Of a DNA stretch of 64,000 nucleotides, positions 7,350-16,730 are shown piece by piece (the stretch's first letter is position 1; every line of letters begins with the position of its first letter). The notes under the pieces were generated by a model. The model was given only the letters and a program-made list of their open reading frames with translations, ran no database searches and was not told the DNA's origin. The translations under genes were made by a program, and so were the position numbers. This DNA is from Hungatella hathewayi (lineage in GTDB: Bacteria > Bacillota > Clostridia > Lachnospirales > Lachnospiraceae). Location: NCBI GenBank assembly GCA_025149285.1, contig CP102274.1, forward strand, positions 3,808,001-3,872,000, written 5' to 3'.

Positions 7350-10300
7350 TCACTTAATCCATTTTCCTTCTGAATCCACCTGATATCCATCCGGTGTTAT
7401 ATCACTTACCAGCATGTCTCCATCTCTTCCAAGATAGTACCAGTCTTCCTTATAGAAATACCACTCATTGCACTTCATAGACCCATCTGCATTGAAATAA
7501 TACCATTTCCCGTTCACCAGGACCCAGGTATCGGCACACATGGCACCATCCGGATTTAACAGATACCACTTGTTCTGGTCAGACAACCAGCCGGTCTGCA
7601 TATTGCTATCCTGATCAAAATGATACCATTTCCCATTTATTTTAGCCCATTCATTTGTTGCATATGTTCCAGTGCTCTTTTTAAACTTCCACGGTTCATT
7701 CTGGCCGCCCTGCCACGTTCCGGTGATACTGTCATCCGGTATATAGACGCTTCCGCTGCTGTCGCTGTCGTTGTCATTGCTGCTGACCGTACGTCCCAGA
7801 ACCTTAACTGTAAAGGTATCCTTAAAGGTTTTATCCTCTCCGTTTTTATCCACTCCCTCATACACCACTTTGATGGTCTTGCTTCCCTGTATTCCAAAGG
7901 ACGGGATATCCAGATCGTACTCATCTTCCGTAAGCACTCTTTCCCTGCGCTCTGCATTGCTGGCGGTTGCCCGTCTTTCATAAGCGACTACTTTCATTCC
8001 CTCTGGGTCGAAGTCTTCTCCTGTCTTATAAACCGTCTTATCCGGCTTTTTCCGTACTTCTATTCCGGTTGTATAATACTCTTCCCAGACTTCTGTTACG
8101 GTTACGGTGAAGGAATCGGTAAATACTTCATTATCCCCTTCCTTATTTTCTGCCTCGTAATAAACTGTAACCTTCTTTGTCCCGTCTGTATCGAACGATT
8201 CATGCCTTATCTGGTACTCATCAGGATTTAGTGTTCGTTCGTTCCGTGATGCATTGCTGGCACTTGCCACTTCATAAGCGACTACCTTCATCCCTGCCGG
8301 GTCAAAGTCGTCTCCGGTCTCATACATTAACTTATTTGGTTTTCTCGTTACTTTAATTCCGGTTGTATAGACTTCGTTCTCCAGCGCTTCTATTACTTCC
8401 ACTGTAAAGGAATCATAAAACGCCTCTTCTTGTCCATCACTTCCAACTCCATGATATACTGTGGTAACCGTTTTCGTTCCTGCAGTTTCAAAGCTCTCAG
8501 ACTCTACTTCATACTCCTCCGGCGAAAGCACTCTCGAACGTGCAGCATTACTGCTGCTGGCAATTTCATAAATCGTAACTTCCATTCCCTCCGGATCAAA
8601 GCGGTCACCAATTTCATAGTTGGTACGTTCTGGTTTTTTCGTTACTTTAATACGTTCTGTGTAATATCCGGTTTCTGTTCCCTTCAGTTCATCCATTGCC
8701 TTTTTCAGCTGTTTGATCTGATCGTCCACTTCTTTCTGCGTTGCAAATACTTTTTCAGCTGTCTTTTTGGCCGCTTCGATTGCCTTTTTAACCGCTTCAA
8801 TTGCCTCTGGAGAGTAGATATCCGTTTTCTCCGTTTCTTTTTCCGCCTCTTCTATCAGAGCTGTCAGGACCTCTTTATCTGATGAGGGCACCTCTGGTCT
8901 GCGCAATGCCCCGGTAACTGCAGGTACATAGAATTCTTCAATCGCCGCTAAATTTGGATGCGTTCCCGATCCATTTGTTCCCGGAAGGCCATTACTATCC
9001 AGGGAATTGAAGGTATATCGGTTCTTGTGGGGTTCCTTTCTAGTATCCAGTTCTGAATCGTCATAGAGATTGGCAACCGCTACTTCCCACTTTGCACAGG
9101 CGGCAAGCTCCAGTTCATGAAGTTTATCCTGCATTGACTCATCCCGTGAGCCAAGCTTATGTACCGCTACATAAACCAACTGAGCATCCGGCCATTTCTT
9201 CTTCATCTCATAAACCGTCTTCTCAAAAGCACCTGCAAAAGTATCTGTATCGAATCGTTCCGGATCACATTCCTCCACGATTGTGCCAAGGGACTCGCTG
9301 TCCTTGTTTAAGAGATACTCTGCGTCATTTGTTCCACCATCAAAGATAATATAATCCGGTGCTTCGTCCGGCGCACTATTTAACTGGGATAAAATCTGCC
9401 CTCCAGAATAACCGGCCTCCATAATGGTAGCCCCGTTTACCGCATATTTCTGAAGGATCATTCCCTCCTGATCTGCTATGAAATCAGCAAAGCTGTGTTT
9501 CGTATACTGATGGCCTGCAACAATACTGTCGCCAAACGCATAGAGCGTTTTTCCTTCCAGCGGCAGATCCAGTGCTGCTTCAGGAGCTGTCAGCCTGAAA
9601 TTATCGATATACTGAGGCTGCCCGACCCACCAGTTGCAGGCAATCATCTTTGCAAGATTGGAAGCTTCTGTAGGAATTGCAATCTCCTGCGCTGCCACCT
9701 TGCCGTCTTTTTCCGTGATGGAATAGCTGACTGTTTTCTCCTCAAAATCAGCGTGCACACGGATCGTATACGTTGTATCCTTATTCATGTCGATATGATT
9801 CCAGGATGGTTCTTCGGCGGCTGCCGCTTTTGAATCATCTACTGCTCCTCCGGTTACGGATGGCCTTAAATCATTCTTATCTGCTGCCGCACATATCGCA
9901 AACAACAGTCTTCCGTATGAATCCCGGAATTCAAATCCCTGTTTATCTCCCTTTGTGCAGACATAATCGAATGTCATGTCAATTCCTCTTTGCCCTGTAA
10001 TCTCAGGGCCAAAGGTCTTAACTGCTGTGGTTGCATTTCCCATACTGCCTGCCGTCAGTACCAGTTTTCCATTCTCAATCTTTGTTCCATGTGAAAATCC
10101 GAAATTATCAGGATCCGTCTGTTCTTCAAAGTTTTCTTCTATCAGAACATTTTCAAATGATCCCGGCATGTCTGCCATCGGAACTGTCACATCGTGCTGA
10201 TTGACTTTTCCTCCCTCCAGTGTGATAGTGTCTGTTATATCTTCTTTCTCGCATTTAACCGTAATTGTAGCTACACCCGGAGCCAAGCCCTGCACAATCG

Positions 10301-12959
10301 AGTAAACGCCGCTCTTATTAGTCACAGCCTCAACCGTTTTATCTCCACTTGTCACTTCTACAACTGCACCCGTGACAGGATTCAATCCATCTGTAACAGT
10401 GCCGCGGAGAATTACCGCATCTGGAGCCAGGCTTAGTTCAAACATGCCGATCGTAGGTGCATTCTGATCCGCTACCGTCTGTGTCTTTGGCGAATCAAAG
10501 GTTGCCTCAGCATCCGTTTTTTCGAAAGTTGGATAATCCATTCTTCCAATATTAATACAGTCGCCCAGGTAATTCGTATCTGCCTTGTCCAGTGAAGTAA
10601 AATTAAACTTGCTTCCTTTGGATTTCAGACCATCATCTATGCTGTATCCATTCGGATCCCGGTCAACTCCCGCTGCAATCAATGGAGAGTCTACTCTGGG
10701 TCTCAATCCATTTGCCTCCAAAAGAACGCCGGTCTTGAAATTTCCCTTTCTGTTCAGAGAGGGCGCGTCTCCCTCAAACGGATCATCAGTCAGCAGAATC
10801 GGATTTTTATCCTTACTTGTAGGTGCTGTTCCGTAATATGCATTATTGTCATAGGCAAAGTTGCTGCCTCCGCTGAAATTAAATCCCTGTCCTTTTCCAT
10901 CATAGAACACATTGTTAAAATAGGCGGCACTTCCACCTCCCCAGGGATCGAAATTATTGGTACCATTACCGTCTTTACTGCGGTAGAAGATATTATTATA
11001 AATCTGGAAATAGCCGCTTCCCATAGAGTAATGAACATAACTTCTTCCACAGTCCTGCACCAGGTTATAACGGATTACCCCGGAGTTAAAATGAACACCG
11101 CATAAAAGGAAGCCTTCCCCTGCATCATGAATGTAATTATACTGGATCAGAGAATTTGTTACCCGCCAGTCCGGATCTATGGCATTGTCATCGGCGCCGC
11201 CGCCCTTTTTAACCACATCAGAAATCTCATTATACTGAACTGCCACATTATCGGCAAAATACAGTTCGATTCCACAGGTTCCAATGTGTTCCAGGACATT
11301 TCTCTGAATAACGGAATCTTTACTGCTGGTCAAGTAAATACCATTGCAGGCATAGGCAGAAGCCCCCTGGTTGATGTAGTTATCCTGAATTATAATATTG
11401 CTGTGGGGATACCAGTTGGCATCGTAGTAATCCGGCGCTCCGCCTGCCCTGTTCCGATTCGCCCAACCTGGATTATTACTATACTGGCTGCCTTCACCAT
11501 TCCATTGCTTAACTGTTATGCCACAGAAAGAATTATTGATAAATTCACTGTCCTCGATTACAATATCGCTGAACTGGGTTGGCTGGTTACCGCTCGGTTT
11601 CAGGCATTCGATAAGGATTCCTCCGGTACGCTTGGAGCCGTCAAGACCTGCATTGTTCACAATTCCGGCATCCTTAAGTCCGGTATCACCAATCCAACTC
11701 ACTACACCGGTCACATCATGTATCAGCAAATCATGAAGATGGTAACCTTTTAAAGAAGCTACATCACGGCCCGCGATATGGATTCCCCGGTACTCACCCA
11801 ACAATTTTCCATCTGCAGCGTTTCGGTCTGCATTATTAGTTTCAGGCGGTGTCCCGTCTCCGTTTCCATCTCCCGACAGTTGGGAAAAACCTTCCACGGT
11901 ATTGGAGATATCCAGACCGCAGATTTCCCAGTATTCCTGATTGTACAGGCAGACCGCATCCGCAGCCTTTCCGTTTGTGGAGATTTTAGGCATAGCCCCC
12001 TCTCCGTAGCTGCCAAGAACTATTTTTTCATCCGCACTACCGCTTCCCTGTGGAAAAAGCGTCTCATTTTCCCATTCATCTCCGCAACGGAACAAGATCC
12101 TGTCTCCAGGGATAAAATGCTCGCGGTTTACCCGCCCAAGCGTCTTCCATGCAGTATTCTCCGATGTCCCCGCCGCTTCATCATTGCCCTCGCTACTCAC
12201 ATAGTAAGTCGTTCCTGCCTTATGCTCCTGCTGCCCCATCACTTTTACTGACTGAATGTAAACAGTTCCGCGATTCCAGCTGTCCGCATAAAACTGGATT
12301 GTATCAAGGCTGTCTGCTGCACTTCTCGCATTCTCATCGTACAACACATAAGAGCCGTCCACAGAGACACGGAACGTATTCTTTTCCAGGTTAATATCCA
12401 TGCGGACGGTCTGCCACGTTCCGGGAACCGCTGTGCCTGCTGCCTGGTTGTTCGTACCATTAACATGGGTTTTATACTGGCTCCACTGGTTCGCATCATC
12501 ACTTACGAAGACTGTATACGCTACCTTTCCATTTTTATCCTTAATATACGGGATACTCCACTGCTTGTTGCCTTTTTCTGTACCAAGCTTCAGTCTGGTT
12601 TCTATCGATACATAGGAGCAGTTACTTTTGTCGATTCCCAATGCACTTCTTACTAATTGCGTGACAGCTCCATCTGATGACCGTGTAAGCTTCAGGGCCT
12701 TTCCCTCTGCACTCTCACCTGCCTCAACCAGTTCTGCTGTTCCTGAACCTCCGCTGACCACCCAGCCGTCCTTTAAGTTATCCAAACTTTCCAGCCCGCT
12801 GAAATCTACGGCAGCAATTTCTTTCCAATCACTGGCGCCGGCCGTTTTTCCACCATTCCCCGGTGCAGCCAGTGTAAACATACCCGTTGCAACCGTCATG
12901 CCGGCCACAAGTACTGCCGCTATCGTACGGCGAAACCATGTTCTCTGTTTCAATCTCAT
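7350..12959 (-). CDS. Giant secreted beta-helix / SGNH-esterase / cell-wall-binding protein
   Basis: 1,869 residues from ATG 12959, chosen because GGAAGGGAG precedes it and a signal peptide follows (MRLKQRTWFRRTIAAVL). Domains in order: signal peptide 1-31; laminin-G-like domain about 45-240; right-handed parallel beta-helix, pectate-lyase-like, about 250-830; carboxypeptidase-regulatory-like domain about 845-925; second lamG-like domain about 935-1130; SGNH hydrolase about 1130-1350 (AFGDSIVAG, GGTND, GTHPN); FIVAR-type helical module about 1355-1420; three Ig-like (Big_3-type) repeats about 1433-1715, each with a (Y)T.I.V..KP start; choline/cell-wall-binding repeats about 1766-1869 (NGKWYHF, NGKWYYF). 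Inference: a surface-held enzyme that cleaves a polysaccharide and removes acyl groups. The exact glycan is unknown. It has a YesN-type box in its promoter. Confidence 0.85.
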   Translation of the reverse strand: MRLKQRTWFRRTIAAVLVAGMTVATGMFTLAAPGNGGKTAGASDWKEIAAVDFSGLESLDNLKDGWVVSGGSGTAELVEAGESAEGKALKLTRSSDGAVTQLVRSALGIDKSNCSYVSIETRLKLGTEKGNKQWSIPYIKDKNGKVAYTVFVSDDANQWSQYKTHVNGTNNQAAGTAVPGTWQTVRMDINLEKNTFRVSVDGSYVLYDENARSAADSLDTIQFYADSWNRGTVYIQSVKVMGQQEHKAGTTYYVSSEGNDEAAGTSENTAWKTLGRVNREHFIPGDRILFRCGDEWENETLFPQGSGSADEKIVLGSYGEGAMPKISTNGKAADAVCLYNQEYWEICGLDISNTVEGFSQLSGDGNGDGTPPETNNADRNAADGKLLGEYRGIHIAGRDVASLKGYHLHDLLIHDVTGVVSWIGDTGLKDAGIVNNAGLDGSKRTGGILIECLKPSGNQPTQFSDIVIEDSEFINNSFCGITVKQWNGEGSQYSNNPGWANRNRAGGAPDYYDANWYPHSNIIIQDNYINQGASAYACNGIYLTSSKDSVIQRNVLEHIGTCGIELYFADNVAVQYNEISDVVKKGGGADDNAIDPDWRVTNSLIQYNYIHDAGEGFLLCGVHFNSGVIRYNLVQDCGRSYVHYSMGSGYFQIYNNIFYRSKDGNGTNNFDPWGGGSAAYFNNVFYDGKGQGFNFSGGSNFAYDNNAYYGTAPTSKDKNPILLTDDPFEGDAPSLNRKGNFKTGVLLEANGLRPRVDSPLIAAGVDRDPNGYSIDDGLKSKGSKFNFTSLDKADTNYLGDCINIGRMDYPTFEKTDAEATFDSPKTQTVADQNAPTIGMFELSLAPDAVILRGTVTDGLNPVTGAVVEVTSGDKTVEAVTNKSGVYSIVQGLAPGVATITVKCEKEDITDTITLEGGKVNQHDVTVPMADMPGSFENVLIEENFEEQTDPDNFGFSHGTKIENGKLVLTAGSMGNATTAVKTFGPEITGQRGIDMTFDYVCTKGDKQGFEFRDSYGRLLFAICAAADKNDLRPSVTGGAVDDSKAAAAEEPSWNHIDMNKDTTYTIRVHADFEEKTVSYSITEKDGKVAAQEIAIPTEASNLAKMIACNWWVGQPQYIDNFRLTAPEAALDLPLEGKTLYAFGDSIVAGHQYTKHSFADFIADQEGMILQKYAVNGATIMEAGYSGGQILSQLNSAPDEAPDYIIFDGGTNDAEYLLNKDSESLGTIVEECDPERFDTDTFAGAFEKTVYEMKKKWPDAQLVYVAVHKLGSRDESMQDKLHELELAACAKWEVAVANLYDDSELDTRKEPHKNRYTFNSLDSNGLPGTNGSGTHPNLAAIEEFYVPAVTGALRRPEVPSSDKEVLTALIEEAEKETEKTDIYSPEAIEAVKKAIEAAKKTAEKVFATQKEVDDQIKQLKKAMDELKGTETGYYTERIKVTKKPERTNYEIGDRFDPEGMEVTIYEIASSSNAARSRVLSPEEYEVESESFETAGTKTVTTVYHGVGSDGQEEAFYDSFTVEVIEALENEVYTTGIKVTRKPNKLMYETGDDFDPAGMKVVAYEVASASNASRNERTLNPDEYQIRHESFDTDGTKKVTVYYEAENKEGDNEVFTDSFTVTVTEVWEEYYTTGIEVRKKPDKTVYKTGEDFDPEGMKVVAYERRATASNAERRERVLTEDEYDLDIPSFGIQGSKTIKVVYEGVDKNGEDKTFKDTFTVKVLGRTVSSNDNDSDSSGSVYIPDDSITGTWQGGQNEPWKFKKSTGTYATNEWAKINGKWYHFDQDSNMQTGWLSDQNKWYLLNPDGAMCADTWVLVNGKWYYFNADGSMKCNEWYFYKEDWYYLGRDGDMLVSDITPDGYQVDSEGKWIK

Positions 12960-13027
12960 ACTATTCTCCCTTCCTTTTTTCTCCCTTCGCTGCGGGTACT
13001 CCCAACGAGCTTTCAGGATGTGCCTAT

Positions 13028-13096
13028 ATTCTATCCAAAACTTTCTGTTTTTCCTATGTAATTTTCCGGTAACCTTGCTGGAAAATTCCGACTTTA
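13028..13096 (-). promoter_or_regulatory. Promoter with two YesN-type boxes, giant secreted protein gene
   Basis: On the minus strand TAGAAT (13028-13033) is a good -10 and TAGGAA (13051-13056) a weak -35. Distal box core TTCCGACTTTA is at 13086-13096 (given as plus strand), and a second TTCCG is at 13064-13068, 22 bp closer. The distal core begins 53 bp from the -10, exactly as at 16577-16640 and 22296-22361. This is consistent with activation by the AraC-type response regulator at 16731-18230. Confidence 0.55.
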
Positions 13097-13248
13097 TTAT
13101 ATTTTTTATAATTTTTATATTCAGCAGCCTCAAAAAAACGCCATTATAACCAAACAAAAAACACATAAATTATCAACAAAAGTTGCCGCCTCCCGTCTAA
13201 ATTCTGCGCTTCGCGCACTCAACTGAGTCCTGCCGCCCCATACTAAAA

Positions 13249-13287
13249 GAACAGTATGGAATACTCTTGACATATTCCATACTGTTC
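13249..13287 (-). terminator. Terminator of the sugar ABC importer operon
   Basis: Perfect 15-bp stem, GAACAGTATGGAATA (13249-13263) with its complement at 13273-13287. On the minus strand it is followed by TTTTAG. It lies 40-78 bases after the last permease gene. Confidence 0.8.
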
Positions 13288-13326
13288 CATATCATACCAT
13301 TAACTGTTGCTGCAATCTGTCTGTTT

Positions 13327-14178
13327 CTATCCCTTGATGCCATCCATGGCAATTCCATCCACCAGATATCTTTGGAAGATAATAAAGAAAATAATTACCG
13401 GCAGCAGCGAAATTACTGACATTGCAAACAGTCCACCATAGTTGTTATAAGAGTTTGGATCCAAATACATATTCAGTGCCAGCGGAATTGTAAAGCGTTC
13501 CACACTGTTCATAAAAATCAGCGGCTGGAAGAAATCCTGCCAGATCCAGTAAAACGCAAAGATAGAGGACGTAATAATCGCCGGTTTTACCACTGGCACA
13601 AGAATTCTAAATAAGGTCGTTATCTTTCCGCATCCGTCAATTTCTGCCGCTTCATCCAGTTCTCTCGGAATTCCACGGAAAAACTGAACCATCAGAAAGA
13701 TAAAAAACGCACCGCCAAAAATCCACGGAAGAACAAGTGCCGTTTTCGTATTAATCAAATGCAGCTGCTTTAAGATAATGTATTGAGGTACGACCATAAC
13801 CTGCGGGGGAATCATCATGGTCATCATGACACAGCCAAACCAAAAGCCGGAAAATTTAAATTTAAGTCTGGACAATGCATAGGCCGCCAACAGGGAGGTC
13901 AATACACAGCCTACCGTTCCGATAACAGTTACGATCAGCGAATTGGTAAAAAATGTTGTAAACTTCACACCGCCGATCCCTGAAAAACCGCTGTTATAGT
14001 TAGTACCTGCATCCCATACCTTTGGGATCAGAGAATACGTATCCAGAAACATGGTATCATTGCTCTTAAAGGAACTGGCCAGAAGCCAGAGCAGGGGATA
14101 AATCATCAAAAATCCAAGCGCGCACGCTCCTATGTGAAATATTACCGAATTTATCTTTTTCTTTGTGTGCATTCCCAT
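13327..14178 (-). CDS. Sugar ABC transporter permease, MalG/LacG type
   Basis: 283 residues from ATG 14178, which has GAGGAGGGG seven bases upstream; a longer frame reaches 14202. Six membrane spans are visible, with the inner-membrane-component EAA loop (ELDEAAEIDGCGKITTLFR) in the usual place before the last spans. It forms the membrane channel with the permease at 14183-15094 and takes substrate from the lipoprotein at 15162-16526. No ATPase gene is in the operon, as is common when a shared MsmK-type ATPase serves several importers. Confidence 0.9.
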   Translation of the reverse strand: MGMHTKKKINSVIFHIGACALGFLMIYPLLWLLASSFKSNDTMFLDTYSLIPKVWDAGTNYNSGFSGIGGVKFTTFFTNSLIVTVIGTVGCVLTSLLAAYALSRLKFKFSGFWFGCVMMTMMIPPQVMVVPQYIILKQLHLINTKTALVLPWIFGGAFFIFLMVQFFRGIPRELDEAAEIDGCGKITTLFRILVPVVKPAIITSSIFAFYWIWQDFFQPLIFMNSVERFTIPLALNMYLDPNSYNNYGGLFAMSVISLLPVIIFFIIFQRYLVDGIAMDGIKG

Positions 14179-14182
14179 TTTC

Positions 14183-15094
14183 TCACCCCTCCTCAGATTC
14201 ATAATAGACCCAGTTCTTCTGTGTTTTGAAAATAATCACGGTGAAGACAGCGATAATTGCAACCAGGATCCAGGCAAGTGCACAGCTATAGCCCATATCA
14301 AAATACGTAAAGGCTCTGCGGTATAAGTAAAGCACATAGGACAGTGTACTGTCTAACGGGCCGCCGTCGGTGATTACATAGCTCTCTGTAAATACCCGGA
14401 AGCCGTTGATAATCTGTAAAATCAGATTAAAGAAAATCGTCGGGGTCAGCATCGGAAGCGTAATTCTGAAAAATGTATAGGACGGCTTCGCTCCATCCAC
14501 CATAGCCGATTCATAAAGGGTATACGGGATCTGCTTTAATGCGGATAAGAAGATCAGCATAGAGGAACCAAACTGCCATACTCCCATGAGAATGATGACA
14601 CTGAGCGCCGTCTTGGGATTTCCCAGAAAGGAGGTGGTCTGCTGGATTCCAAATACGGACAGCAGTGTCATAACCACACCCTTATTTCCGAATATCTGCT
14701 TCCACACAACGGAAACCGCAATGCTTCCGCCTATGATGGAGGGAACGTAATAGAGGGTTCTGTAAAGCCCAAGTCCCTTGTGTTTCTTATTTAAAAGCAT
14801 GGCTACAAAAAGGGCAAATGCAAGTCTTAGCGGAACGAGTACCAATACATATAAAAATGTCACTTTGAGCGCCTGTACAAACGTCTCATCCTGTGTGAAA
14901 GCACGTGCATAGTTGGCAAATCCAATGATCTTGGGATCGTTTAACAGGTTAAAATCCGTGAAGGAATAATAGATGGAAATAATCGCCGGAATCAGCCACA
15001 TCCCGATAAATCCCACAAGCCAGGGTGCCATGAGCAGGTACGCAACTGCATTATCGGCCTGTCTGGAAACGGCTTTTTTCTTTTTACTTTTCAT
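14183..15094 (-). CDS. Sugar ABC transporter permease, MalF/LacF type
   Basis: 303 residues starting MKSKKKK, with six membrane spans and the EAA loop (TLYESAMVDGAKPSYTFFR). It is the partner of the MalG-type permease whose gene follows after a few bases. The substrate is not evident from sequence. Context (GH115 enzyme, beta-helix enzyme, shared promoter boxes) suggests oligosaccharides carrying glucuronic acid or similar side groups. Confidence 0.9.
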   Translation of the reverse strand: MKSKKKKAVSRQADNAVAYLLMAPWLVGFIGMWLIPAIISIYYSFTDFNLLNDPKIIGFANYARAFTQDETFVQALKVTFLYVLVLVPLRLAFALFVAMLLNKKHKGLGLYRTLYYVPSIIGGSIAVSVVWKQIFGNKGVVMTLLSVFGIQQTTSFLGNPKTALSVIILMGVWQFGSSMLIFLSALKQIPYTLYESAMVDGAKPSYTFFRITLPMLTPTIFFNLILQIINGFRVFTESYVITDGGPLDSTLSYVLYLYRRAFTYFDMGYSCALAWILVAIIAVFTVIIFKTQKNWVYYESEEG

Positions 15095-15125
15095 AATGGT
15101 TATCCAATCTCCTCTTTACTGTCAG

Positions 15126-15150
15126 AGGGGACCATGGTATATGGTCCCCT
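15126..15150 (-). terminator. Intercistronic hairpin after the binding-protein gene
   Basis: A 10-bp perfect stem, AGGGGACCAT with ATGGTCCCCT, and a 5-base loop lie between the solute-binding protein gene and the permease genes. There is no T-run, so it probably slows or partly stops transcription or protects the upstream mRNA, giving more binding protein than permease. Confidence 0.6.
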
Positions 15151-15161
15151 CCTTCTGCCAA

Positions 15162-16526
15162 TCAGTTATTCCGTGAAAGAATTGCATCTGCGTCTTTTCT
15201 GAATTTAGCTGCTGCTTCTTCTGGAGTCATCTGCCCGTAGAATGCGCTGTAAGCAGCATTCTTAAAGGACTCATTAACCTCTGACATTCCAACCGGATCT
15301 GGATCAGGTGTTTCACCGCAGAGTGCCAGGGCATCTTCTACACCCTTGAACATCGTTGCCTGCTGATCCGATAACTTGCCAGATGCCACCATATAATCAC
15401 GGATCTCTGAAGATACCGGAGTCCCTCTCTCCGCCATCATGATGTCGTTGGCTTCCTCTGAATTAACAAACCAGTCGATAAATTCTGCAGCTTCTTTTTT
15501 AACCTTGGACGTTTCCGCGATGGAGAAGAACATGCCTGGTTTCATCCAGAGACCTTTGGCGTCAGAACCGGCAACCATCGGAGGGGTTACCATTTTCAGC
15601 TTGTCGTTGGTTCCGCTTACTTTTGTCGCATAGTTGTTCCACTCTGTCAGCATGGCGCCTTCTCCGGTTACAACCGGTCTTCCTTCCTCTCCCAGAGTCT
15701 GGATCGCCGCATACTCATCCGGATTCGGTGCAGCCCCCTTTGCCATCAGATCAGCCCACATTTGGATAAAATCTGAGCAAAGCTTGTCATCCGCATAGCC
15801 GATCGCCTTCTTGTCTTCACTGAACAAGCTTTCTCCATGCTGTCTTACCCAGTAGTTAAATAAGTTGGTATCATCGACCGGTCCGCCTGCCATACCATAC
15901 TTACCGGTCTTTTCCTTGACCGTTTCAGCCGTCTGAATAAAATCATCCCAGGTCCAGCTGCTGTCCGGCTCTGTCACGCCAGCATCCGCTAATACCTCCG
16001 GATTATATCCGACCGATAAATAAGAACTGCTGAGCACCATTCCATTTAGTTTACCATTGATGTTTCCTGTGTTAAGCAGATTTTGATCTATCTTGGAGGT
16101 GTCAATCGTTCCATCGTCCACAAACTGCTGTAAATCAGCCAGAGAATTATTTTTAGCATATGTAGTGATATAGAGATAATCCATCTGGACAATGTCAGGC
16201 ATGGAACCGGAAGCAGCCTGGGTAGCCAGTTTGTCAAAATATCCATCCCAGCCTGACGGCATTGCCTCAAATGTTACATTTGGATGGGAGGCAGTATAGG
16301 CATCCAGCATTTTCTGTGTGTAGTCGTGACGCCCCTGGCCTCCCCACCAGGTAATTTTAAGGGTAACCGGTTCACCCGTACTCTCTGTCCCGGCCGCCTG
16401 TGTATCTGTCTTAGCGGCTTCTGCTGCCGTTGTCCCTCCTCCGTTCCCTGAACTGCATCCTGCCAGTGAAAACGCCATGGCCGCCGCCATACTTAAAGCT
16501 GTTAATTTTTTTAAAGACCTTTTCAT
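15162..16526 (-). CDS. Sugar ABC transporter solute-binding lipoprotein
   Basis: 454 residues. Lipoprotein signal ending LAGCSSG (lipid-modified Cys about residue 24), a Thr/Ala-rich linker, then a family 1 extracellular solute-binding fold (ITWWGGQGRHDYTQKML; later WVNSEEANDIM-type ending). It is anchored outside the membrane and delivers an oligosaccharide to the two permeases encoded downstream. Start ATG 16526 follows AAAGGAGAG. Its promoter carries the YesN-type box. Confidence 0.9.
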   Translation of the reverse strand: MKRSLKKLTALSMAAAMAFSLAGCSSGNGGGTTAAEAAKTDTQAAGTESTGEPVTLKITWWGGQGRHDYTQKMLDAYTASHPNVTFEAMPSGWDGYFDKLATQAASGSMPDIVQMDYLYITTYAKNNSLADLQQFVDDGTIDTSKIDQNLLNTGNINGKLNGMVLSSSYLSVGYNPEVLADAGVTEPDSSWTWDDFIQTAETVKEKTGKYGMAGGPVDDTNLFNYWVRQHGESLFSEDKKAIGYADDKLCSDFIQMWADLMAKGAAPNPDEYAAIQTLGEEGRPVVTGEGAMLTEWNNYATKVSGTNDKLKMVTPPMVAGSDAKGLWMKPGMFFSIAETSKVKKEAAEFIDWFVNSEEANDIMMAERGTPVSSEIRDYMVASGKLSDQQATMFKGVEDALALCGETPDPDPVGMSEVNESFKNAAYSAFYGQMTPEEAAAKFRKDADAILSRNN

Positions 16527-16576
16527 AAATACGACTCTCCTTTTCTAATCTGGTTTTGTTTATTTCTGATAGCCTT

Positions 16577-16640
16577 ATTATACTGTTTTCCACTGGAAAT
16601 CTGAATGGAATTTACAGATTACTCATCTGTAAAATTCCGA
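16577..16640 (-). promoter_or_regulatory. Promoter with YesN-type box, sugar importer operon
   Basis: Minus-strand -10 TATAAT (16577-16582) and -35 TTCAGA (16600-16605), spacer 17. The box core TTCCGACTAAAA (plus strand) starts at 16635, 53 bp from the -10. A 14-bp near-perfect inverted repeat (GGAATTTACAGAT / ATCTGTAAAATTCC, 16607-16638) covers the region just upstream of the -35. A further copy, TTTTCCGACTTTA, lies at 16717-16729, 84 bp away (four times 21). Confidence 0.6.
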
Positions 16641-16730
16641 CTAAAACGTAAAAAAAGAAGCATCCAGGAAAAAAATATACTTTCTTAGATACCCCTCTTT
16701 TTTCATTTATTTGTAATTTTCCGACTTTAA

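Noticed and set aside
7640..8690. Repeated DNA as a possible CRISPR or tandem-repeat array
   Set aside because: The repeats are three diverged protein-coding Ig-like modules of about 280 bp inside one reading frame.
11127..11753. A 208-codon plus-strand ORF, and others at 7620-8231 and 8430-8882
   Set aside because: All are antisense to the giant secreted protein and show no start signals or family motifs.
12960..13166. N-terminal extension of 69 residues on the giant secreted protein
   Set aside because: It would put a basic, non-signal sequence before a clear signal peptide and would overlap the promoter boxes; the ATG at 12959 has the better ribosome binding site.
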